This document shows positions 56,873 to 64,000 of a stretch of DNA of 64,000 nucleotides, one piece after another. Positions within the stretch are counted from its first letter, which is position 1; each line of letters opens with the position of its first letter. The DNA comes from Enchytraeus crypticus (Eukaryota; Annelida; Clitellata; Enchytraeida; Enchytraeidae): positions 333,526-397,525 of the forward strand of contig CAJHZI010000432.1 of assembly GCA_905160935.1 (NCBI GenBank). Reading direction: 5' to 3'. Under the pieces are notes generated by a model, which ran no database searches, had not been told where the DNA came from, and worked only from the letters and a program-made list of their open reading frames with translations. The translations under genes and the position numbers were made by a program.

Positions 56873-57227
56873 AATTAACTGACAATCCTATATGGTGCGT
56901 GCTTAATGACACGTAAAATGTTCTGATAAAACTTTGTTAGAACCAATACCGCTTCTGTACAACATTGAGTAAATAAAATGCTTTTATTTAATTATCTCAG
57001 TAATAAATTTAATAAAAGTGACACTTTAGAATATTTCACTATTCTGCAACTCCTGTCAACTCTCTATTAGTCGGTATACATTCAATGACACCATTAAAGG
57101 TGTAACAGTCAATACTGACAATCACACCACTTTTTATAGAGAACAATTACACAGAGGTCAATCACCGGCACTGATTTATTGCGCATCATAATTGTGTCAA
57201 ATATCGTCCTAGGCATTATATTAATAA

Positions 57228-57410
57228 CCAAAATAAGCATGACTAAATCCCTAATGATTAATGAAGATAAGCATGACTAAATCCCTAATGATTAATGAAG
57301 ATAAGCATGACTAAATCCCTAATGATTAATGAAGATAAGCATGACTAAATGACAATTGATTAATGTCTAATAAACATGACTAAATGACTATTAATTATTA
57401 ACTTATAATA
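57228..57410. repeat. 34-bp tandem repeat GCATGACTAAATCCCTAATG
   Basis: Four near-perfect units of GCATGACTAAATCCCTAATG then ATTAATGAAGATAA, followed by decayed ones. Confidence 0.92.
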
Positions 57411-57489
57411 AGACTAACTAATAAGTAATGGCCAACAACTAATAGGCATGACTGAATGACTAATGTCTTATGGCTAAATAAATAAGAGA

Positions 57490-58017
57490 ATGCGTTTTCG
57501 CCAAATCAGACAGATTTGGTCATCTCTTGATAAAAATTCATCCATAATTCTTGCCAACTCAATAGTTCATTCTAAACTTGACTACTGCAATTCATTGCTA
57601 TATGGTTTACCTTCTTCTTCTCTCATGCGTTTGCAACGCGTTCAGAATACTCTAGCACGTGTTGTCTGTCGATCCTGGAGGCTTCAGGCCACCTCTAGTT
57701 CCTTGCTTTATAACCTTCATTGGCTTCCTGTAGTTCAAAGAATTAAGTATAAAATTACTCTGTTAACTTTCAAAACACTTCTTTTTGGTAAACCTTCTTA
57801 CCTTTCTGATCTCCTAATCCAATATCAACCTTCTCGTAAGCTTGGTTCTTCCGATACCAAACTGCTCAAAATTCCTAATATTCTCACTTCGTTAGGTAGA
57901 CGTTCATTTTCTTTCTCCGCTCCTACTGTTTGGAACTCTCTGCCTCCTGATCTTCGCTCATGTTCTACTGCTTCCACTTTCCGTTGTGAGTTGAAAACAC
58001 ATCTCTTCCTATCATAG
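57490..58017 (+). pseudogene. non-LTR retrotransposon reverse transcriptase, C-terminal part (LINE-B)
   Basis: A 175-residue intact frame ending at a natural stop. It has HSKLDYCNSLLYGLPSSSLM then RLQRVQNTLARVV, LHWLPVVQRIKYKITLLTFK and APTVWNSLPPDLR. These are hallmarks of the thumb and C-terminal region of CR1/L2-type LINE ORF2. The endonuclease, palm and YADD motif are missing (5' truncation before about 57480), so it is inactive. No frameshift in what remains, which suggests a young insertion. The first ATG of the frame is not a native start. Confidence 0.88.
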
Positions 58018-58216
58018 ATTTTATTTCATCTTGCCTGACTGTTTTTTTGATAACCGGACCGGCACTGTTTAGGATCTCTTATTTCTCTTCAGCACGTGTT
58101 TTTTCAGATGGTTTGGGGTGAATCGATTTTTAATGACATGTGATGGGGGACGTCCCTGACATCATCCTTGTATTAGGAAATGTACGTTAAACCTTTATTA
58201 TTATTATTATTACTAC
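58018..58216 (+). mobile_element. LINE-B 3' UTR and (ATT)n tail
   Basis: Contains ACCGGACCGGCACTGTTTAG and ends GTCCCTGACATCATCCTTGT, ATTAGGAAATGTACGTTAAA, CCTTTATTATTATTATTATT. This terminus is shared with 14408-14470 and, in altered form, with SINE-B. Confidence 0.82.
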
Positions 58217-59085
58217 GATAAGTCCCTAGATCACACTAGCAGTACGTCAGTTGACGGATCCAACTAACAGCGTTTAATTAAAAGCTTCACGAACGTTTAG
58301 CTGTATTTGCTAAAGCAATGGCTTTGCAGGAAATGAAAACTCAAATAGATCAAAGCTAATGTGCGGTGTGTTTTAACGTAGGATTTAGCGTGTTTTTTTG
58401 TTTAGCTTGATATTCTATTTGATTTAAACAGGTTGTTTTAAATTTACTGCAATTAGCTAATGCAATTTACATTTGAGCTATTTAGTGCCTTATGGTCTAA
58501 ATGTCAAAGGTAATATTAACTAATGAGATAAGAGATGAGTAAAGAGATGAGTAATTATTTTCTATTAAGTTGATTGACCTATACAGACGACTTTTCCTCT
58601 GTTGTCTAAAATATAGAAGACAAATTTGAATTTAGAGTACGTAAGTTTTGCAGACCGGAGATGACATAAGGGTCGGGTGAGCTCTATTATGAGATTTATA
58701 ATATAAATCCAAGGCTAATATTACTTAAGAGCTTCTCAAGCGATAAAAGAACGAGCTATAACAACAATGTGTAATTCCTATTTCCTTGGTTTTCTTATAA
58801 TTTGTGCTCATTATAATATTCTACATTTACCGAGAATGTAAAAGCAATAGATTTAAATTTAGTTGACTAAATTTTAATTTACTATGTGATGAACTTAACG
58901 TGTCATAAGTTTCTTCTGCTAATGGAGAGGCGTTATGGAAAATAGTGGCACATAAATTGAAGGTGATTCGCTCCGTGCTAATGATGAATATGAGGGTTAC
59001 ATTTATTTGCTTACACCCTGTAAAATATTATCCATGAGGCTGATATTAGAACTGTATCTCAATGGAACTACAACACAGAATTGTG
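58217..59085. other. no gene seen
   Basis: AT-rich non-coding. Confidence 0.5.
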
Positions 59086-59089
59086 ATTT

Positions 59090-59300
59090 GCAAAGTGTGC
59101 ATCTCTAGAATGTGCATGTACATATCTAGAGTGTACATCTTTATACTGTACAATTTGTACATATATAGAGTGTGCATCTCTATTCAAGTACATATCTAGA
59201 GTGCACATCTCAATAAATGCAAAAATCTAGAGTATACATATCTATACAAGTACAAACCTAGCGTGTGCATCTCTAAACGTGTTCATCTCTATAAAGTACT
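59090..59300. repeat. degenerate minisatellite, TCTAGAGTGTGCATCTCTAT type
   Basis: About eight units, 25-30 bp each, alternating TCTAGAGTGTGCATCTCTAT and ACAAGTACATA. Confidence 0.85.
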
Positions 59301-59404
59301 GCACCTTTTTAGATGTTAATTCGTTGATAAACTTGACTTTTGTGTCTTTTAGGTTGACACGACTTTTAAGTTATCGAGGCAACAAAGACGAAATATGTAA
59401 CTAC

Positions 59405-59990
59405 ATGTAGTAGTCGGCAACAACTAATCTTTAACTAGTAATCGCTAACTAGTAATCGGCAACAACTAATCTTAAACTAATCGCTAACTAGTAATCGCTA
59501 ACTAGGAATCGGCAACAACTAATCTTTAACTAGTAATCGCTAACTAGTAATCGGCAACAACTAATCTTAAACTAATCGCTAACTAGTAATCGCTAACTAG
59601 GAATCGGCAACAACTAATCTTTAACTAGTAATCGCTAACTAGTAATCGGCAACAACTAATCTTAAACTAATCGCTAACTAGTAATCGCTAACTAGTAATC
59701 GGCAACAACTAATCTTTAACTAGTAATCGCTAACTAGTAATCGGCAACAACTAATCTTAAACTAATCGCTAACTAGTAATCGCTAACTAGGAATCGGCAA
59801 CAACTAATCTTTAACTAGTAATCGCTAACTAGTAATCGGCAACAACTAAGCTTTAACTAATCGCTAGCTAGTGATCGGTAACTAGTGATCGGTAACCAAT
59901 AATCGTTAATTATTAATCGATAACTAGTAAGTGCTAACTAGTTATCGGCAACTAGTAATCGACATCTAGCAATCGGCAACTAATAATCCT
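59405..59990. repeat. 95-bp higher-order tandem repeat of GGCAACAACTAATC / TAATCGCTAACTAG
   Basis: GGCAACAACTAATCTTTAAC starts at 59416, 59511, 59606, 59701 and 59796, an exact 95-bp period. Inside each unit the 20-bp GGCAACAACTAATCTT(T/A)AAC and 11-13-bp TAATCGCTAACTAG parts alternate. Decays to the right after about 59850. Confidence 0.94.
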
Positions 59991-60254
59991 TAACTACTAA
60001 AGGGCCATTATTAAAGCAGTCTTATAAAATTGGCCATTATGTGATAGTTCGAAGCCACAATAATTGTTAATGACTATGTAAATGATGCAAGTCTACTGAG
60101 TATTTTGTGCCTTGAAGCAACAGCTAGGCTAACTTTCATAGATGTGTGAACAATTTGTGTAATCATAATTATAACCAGTCTTAATAATAAAAATTATTGT
60201 CGCTTTTGTCGTAATTTTAACTGATTAATTGATTGATCAATTTACCGCGTTCTA
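59991..60254. other. no gene seen
   Basis: AT-rich non-coding. Confidence 0.5.
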
Positions 60255-60257
60255 TCA

Positions 60258-60480
60258 ATATCTCTCTATCTCTGTCTCTCTCTCTCTATGTCTTTCTCTC
60301 TCTCTGTTTCTCTCTCTCTCTCCCCCTTTATGTCTCTTTCACTATGTCTCTCTCTCTTTCTCTCTATCTCTCTCTGTGTATCTCTTTCTCTGTCGCTCTC
60401 TTTCTTTTTATATCACTCACTTAGTTACATACTTTCTCTATCTCTCCGGTTCATTGCCTCTCTGTCTCTGTCTCAGTCTC

Positions 60481-60519
<39 letters not shown>

Positions 60520-60530
60520 CTCTCTGTTAT
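60258..60530. repeat. polypyrimidine (CT-rich) tract
   Basis: CTCTCT with GTCT, TTTA and TATC interruptions. The overlapping Leu/Ser-rich frames (up to 155 codons) are artefacts. Confidence 0.94.
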
Positions 60531-61015
60531 ATTAACTGACGATTTTTTAGACATAACGCATGCATATGTTAATATATTATCAGTTGAAAAAAAAGGGATT
60601 CGTAATGATTTTCTCTTGTATTCCTCAGTACCTAGCGTAGCCATCTCTTGCAGTTCTATTACAATATGTACTCGACTTTTCAAAACACTTCTGTAACTCT
60701 ACTCAAAATCCACAGTTCCAGCGCAGTTATTCCATTACACTAAATTTATGAAATCACAAATGGATGCCTTTATATAACATTCCTAATATAAGTTTAGCTT
60801 AGGCTTCTAATGTCCTCCTGGCTAATTTGATACTACGGTTGTATACAACATCAATGTTTCCCTATTTTGAGCCTAAATGTGTACAAAAACCTAAGCTATT
60901 TAAGCCTGAGTTGGAAACCATGCTTGCGCTGCCTTGCACTTCCTATGCTTCCTATATTGCTTCTGATACATGTGCTGCTTGTGCTGCCTTTGCTGCCTGT
61001 ACTGCCAGCGCTGCT
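60531..61015. other. 3' flank of TRP-like gene 3
   Basis: Mostly AT-rich, with a GC-richer TGCTGCTTGTGCTGCC run at about 60970-61010 next to the stop codon. Confidence 0.45.
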
Positions 61016-62815
61016 CTAAGGCAAAGCCTTTCCGCTGTATCTCGTGATATGCACGAGATAAACTCTATCATCTTCGCACAGGAAGTATTCTTTAATTCTT
61101 GGTCTGTAGAAACGAGTGGCATACAACTTTCCAAAGTACGGGATGCGTCTGAGGTTGCTGTTAATCTCAATGGTTGCCGTGTATCGACCTAGGGTTGTAA
61201 TTACCTCCTTCTCGCTGTAAACCTTTCTGACGGTGTCATTGGCCAGCGCGATGAGCACGTTGTACAACATGATGGAGACGATGAAGACGAACATTAGGTG
61301 CTGAGCGTACAGAACGGGTTGAGAGTGGACGTCGATGGCAGTGAAGTCCAGAGAGTTGGTAAATGTAAGCAACATCGCGTAGAGAGAGCGGAAAAAGTTT
61401 GAGAATTCCTTCACGCATCCTTCTTTCGAATTAGTGTTGACGAAGAGCATCTGCAAGCGAGCGAAGATGATGACAACATCGAGCAGGATCCATCCGAATT
61501 TAACGGTGTCGTCGAACGTCTTGCGGAAGTAGACGAACATGTGACCAATGCCAGGAATCATCTGCATGAAGTACATCGTGGTTCCCAGAACGCAGATGGT
61601 TGAGTAGAGTCGTAGGCAGTCAATCATCCTCGTCATCAAGCCTCGTTCTGTGACAGTGTTCAGAAGAGCCAGGTGAACCAGTACCCCTATGGCCAGCACG
61701 AGGTTGACGTAGCGAAAGCTTGGACCTCCGATTTCAAGCGCCAGATATTTCATAAACTGTTTAAAGTTTCTCAACCAGTTAACGAGAGTGATGACATCGT
61801 AGACGATGACGATGATGGAGTGAATGACGATGTAAGTCATGGCGCATTTCATCAGCGTGTCGTTCATCTGAACTATCCCAGCTCCTTTGCAGTATACGAA
61901 CGACTTCGATTGACTTTTATTCAATGACGTCACATCCAATGACGTCACGTCAGAAGCAGATACACCGCCAATGCGTTCCAGCCATTGGTAATCCATGTCA
62001 ATGAAGAAAAAGATGGAAATATATATGAGTCGAAGTAAGAACCAAAGCACAAGTATCGTCTTGTTAACTTGCCTTATCCTGCTGCTCCAGTCAGCCAGAA
62101 GGCTGTCTGTCAGAACTCTGCTTCCTATCGGCGTGAGGAACTTTGCCAGCTGCAGCTCAGCGATCAACCTCAAAGGCGAGAGCTGAAAGCGACTGCTGGG
62201 ATCATCGAGGTTCTCGTATTCAGTGATATCAATCCACTGGTAGATGTATATACCGACCAGCTCTTCTCTGACCACGTACACACCTTTGGTTAACCATATC
62301 GCAAACATCAAAGCAAAGGCTCCCCGCTGAGCAGCCATCTCGAAAGGTCTCAAGCCCCGGTATTCGTTGTTCTCCATCCTCAACAGGGCTTCCAGATCCT
62401 CAGAACCTTTAAGAATTTTATCTCGAAGACGTTCGAATATGTTCAGTAGATGATCCTCTCTTTCTGGATGCTCTGAAGCTACCTGAACTAAGCAATGAAT
62501 GAGGTTGTTGCCATCTTCTTCCTGAACTAAGACATCTGCTCCGGAGTCGATGAGCAGCTCCAGAGCTTCACCGGCTCCGTGAGCAGCAGCCAGAGTCAGA
62601 GGTCGGGTGTACTTGCGCTCCTTGGATGATATATTCGGTACAAAATCGTCGACTGGAAAGATAAAGATTCCATTTAGCAGCATATCCTTATCGTATTCCT
62701 CAGATGAGAGATGCTGTTCCAGCAAAACAACATCGCTTCTTATTATTGCGTTCTGCCAAAACTGGAATTCCGGTAAAGGAAGCTTGGCCGCCATACTTAA
62801 ATAGGAACAGTTCAA
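61016..62815 (-). CDS. ankyrin-repeat TRP-like ion channel, paralogue 3 (intronless)
   Basis: A single exon of 599 residues. Ankyrin-like repeats about 15-185 (RPLTLAAAHGAGEALELLID, LRPFEMAAQRGAFALMFAI). Linker VGIYIYQWIDITEYE at 187-201. Membrane segments about 253-272, 322-346, 369-388, 400-425, 439-460 and 501-527. S4-S5 region MIPGIGHMFVYFRKTFDDT. Pore stretch about 470-492 (LYAMLLTFTNSLDF). S6 signature LYNVLIALANDTVRKVY (517-533), the closest of the three to a classical TRP S6. The S1-S2 loop is longer, with two DVTSL repeats (289-298). Ends SGKALP, unlike paralogues 1 and 2, so it is the most diverged. Start MNCSYLSMAA; the inner Met8 is possible. Membrane cation channel inferred; stimulus unknown. 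Confidence 0.85.
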   Translation of the reverse strand: MNCSYLSMAAKLPLPEFQFWQNAIIRSDVVLLEQHLSSEEYDKDMLLNGIFIFPVDDFVPNISSKERKYTRPLTLAAAHGAGEALELLIDSGADVLVQEEDGNNLIHCLVQVASEHPEREDHLLNIFERLRDKILKGSEDLEALLRMENNEYRGLRPFEMAAQRGAFALMFAIWLTKGVYVVREELVGIYIYQWIDITEYENLDDPSSRFQLSPLRLIAELQLAKFLTPIGSRVLTDSLLADWSSRIRQVNKTILVLWFLLRLIYISIFFFIDMDYQWLERIGGVSASDVTSLDVTSLNKSQSKSFVYCKGAGIVQMNDTLMKCAMTYIVIHSIIVIVYDVITLVNWLRNFKQFMKYLALEIGGPSFRYVNLVLAIGVLVHLALLNTVTERGLMTRMIDCLRLYSTICVLGTTMYFMQMIPGIGHMFVYFRKTFDDTVKFGWILLDVVIIFARLQMLFVNTNSKEGCVKEFSNFFRSLYAMLLTFTNSLDFTAIDVHSQPVLYAQHLMFVFIVSIMLYNVLIALANDTVRKVYSEKEVITTLGRYTATIEINSNLRRIPYFGKLYATRFYRPRIKEYFLCEDDRVYLVHITRYSGKALP

Positions 62816-63064
62816 TGAGTTATCTTACTGTTATTCTTTTACCATGAAATTAACTGTAGTGCAAGAATCATATGTATATACATTAATCTATAGGCAACCA
62901 GATTACTATGATAGGCCTAGGCCAAGCAAGTACAATTACCTGTCAAGGACGATTACGTGTATAGGTCAAATTCAGTTGATCTTATAAATTAATGTCTGTT
63001 ACTATTATTAGCACAACTAAGCATACATTATTATAAAATTAGAATTATATATAATCCATTTGTT
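62816..63064. other. 5' flank of TRP-like gene 3
   Basis: AT-rich. No core promoter motif picked. Confidence 0.4.
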
Positions 63065-63268
63065 TGTATTGGCCCGTGATGTTAAAAAATAGACCAACCG
63101 TGGACTGTACATGTCGTAATAAGCGACAAAGCACTAAAATCAAAACCAACGCTTGAAAGGGAGCTCGGTTTGTGAGCACTTAGGTTCTAGAAATTGCTTC
63201 ACAATTTTCTAACCTCGACGTTAGACTGGGATTCAAGGGACGATGACGATGACGATGATTGGTATAGA
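63065..63268 (+). mobile_element. repeat family D, full copy
   Basis: TAGACCAACCGTGGACTGTA, CATGTCGTAATAAGCGACAA, GTGAGCACTTAGGTTCTAGA, TTAGACTGGGATTCAAGGGA, then GATGACGATGACGATGAT tail. Same block order as 34275-34560. Confidence 0.65.
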
Positions 63269-63394
63269 TACTACAATTGTTTGCTTTTTTATTCAAATGA
63301 ATGATAACATTTGAGTGATATTATAAATGAATCCGTTACCGCTATAGAAGACGGCAATAAGTAACAGACTAATAAACTGATCGCTATCAAGTCG

Positions 63395-63455
63395 ATTATA
63401 GGCTCGATGTTGACATTGATGACTCTAGCACTCTAATTGTTGTTGTTATTATAGC
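63395..63455 (+). mobile_element. LINE-E terminus fragment
   Basis: GGCTCGATGTTGACATTGAT then GACTCTAGCACTCTAATTGT and TGTTGTTATTAT tail. Confidence 0.65.
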
Positions 63456-63960
63456 TTTGTAACCTTAGTATTACTTATCGATGTGCAGTGCATCACGGTT
63501 GCTTGCAGAATCACATCATATGGCGGCGTGACTATGTGATGCTTTAATGCATCCATACATCACGTTACCGTTTAACGAGCTTGCAGAAGCTACAGTCTGT
63601 ATGCAGTTAATAGCATTGCAGATTACAATGAAAGAGAATGCGGTATTGATTTTATCATTACGTTCTATTAGAACAATGCTATATTATTGACCAGTTTAAA
63701 GCTGGAAAGTGCAAAAATACTAGCAAAGGTAAATACCTATTATTGCTGTCTGTAAAATTCAGCTTCACAAAAACACCAACTGTGTGGAGCTCATTAAATT
63801 AAATTGACAATATTATTTAGTAAAGGCTGTATGGTCAGGATAATAAGGTAGAGCATGCATACAAAAGAATTTTTACTATGTTGTTTGATTCATCTCAGAT
63901 ATCAGTCATCACAACCTTGTATATTACTTTTGTATCAATTGTATTTCACTTGTATATGTT
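63456..63960. other. no gene seen
   Basis: AT-rich non-coding. Confidence 0.5.
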
Positions 63961-64000
63961 ATCGATCAATTCATCAATCAATCAATCAATCAATCAATCA
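63961..64000. repeat. (ATCA)n tract at the window edge
   Basis: ATCAATCAATCA continuing off the right end. Confidence 0.9.

Overview
The window is animal (metazoan) nuclear DNA. The genes have GT-AG introns and metazoan domain combinations: RING/B-box/kelch, collagen+C1q, and ankyrin+TRP-type channels. The DNA is AT-rich and gene-poor. It is filled with tRNA- and 5S-derived SINEs, 5'-truncated LINEs, hAT-like DNA transposons, minisatellites and long simple repeats. An invertebrate is the best guess because C1q-domain, TRIM-like and TRP-like gene expansions are common there, but I cannot name a phylum from the sequence alone.

Layout. 1-0.7 kb is a minisatellite. 1.0-3.2 kb is a non-autonomous hAT-like element with perfect 8-bp target duplications. 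4.9-7.3 kb (minus) is a two-exon RING/B-box/coiled-coil/kelch gene. 7.8-14.3 kb is retroelement fragments and satellites. 14.5-20.7 kb (minus) is a three-exon secreted collagen-C1q protein, with a partly duplicated last exon in its second intron. 21-42 kb has no gene I can defend and holds SINEs, LINE ends, huge TA/CT/GA/CCAT tracts and several minisatellites. 42.7-45.2 kb (minus) is a three-exon mitochondrial crotonase (enoyl-CoA hydratase/isomerase) family gene. 45.7-47.4 kb is a second hAT-like element with nested retroelements. 49.3-62.8 kb (all minus) carries three dispersed, intronless paralogues of an ankyrin-repeat, six-membrane-segment TRP-like channel of about 600 residues. They are separated by 5S-derived SINEs, a LINE reverse transcriptase remnant and tandem repeats.

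The genes form no operon or obvious pathway. The one real cluster is the TRP-like family, which looks like tandem or retro-duplication. The repeats are related to one another. One SINE family shares its 3' end with a LINE present here, which suggests a parasite/partner pair. A second LINE ends at an invariant terminus that runs straight into microsatellites (GA, TA or TATC), so many of the simple repeats are probably LINE tails. Repeat family names (SINE-A, B, F, G; LINE-B, C, E; families D and H) are my own labels. Intron-exon joins were worked out by reading phase and splice sites by eye.
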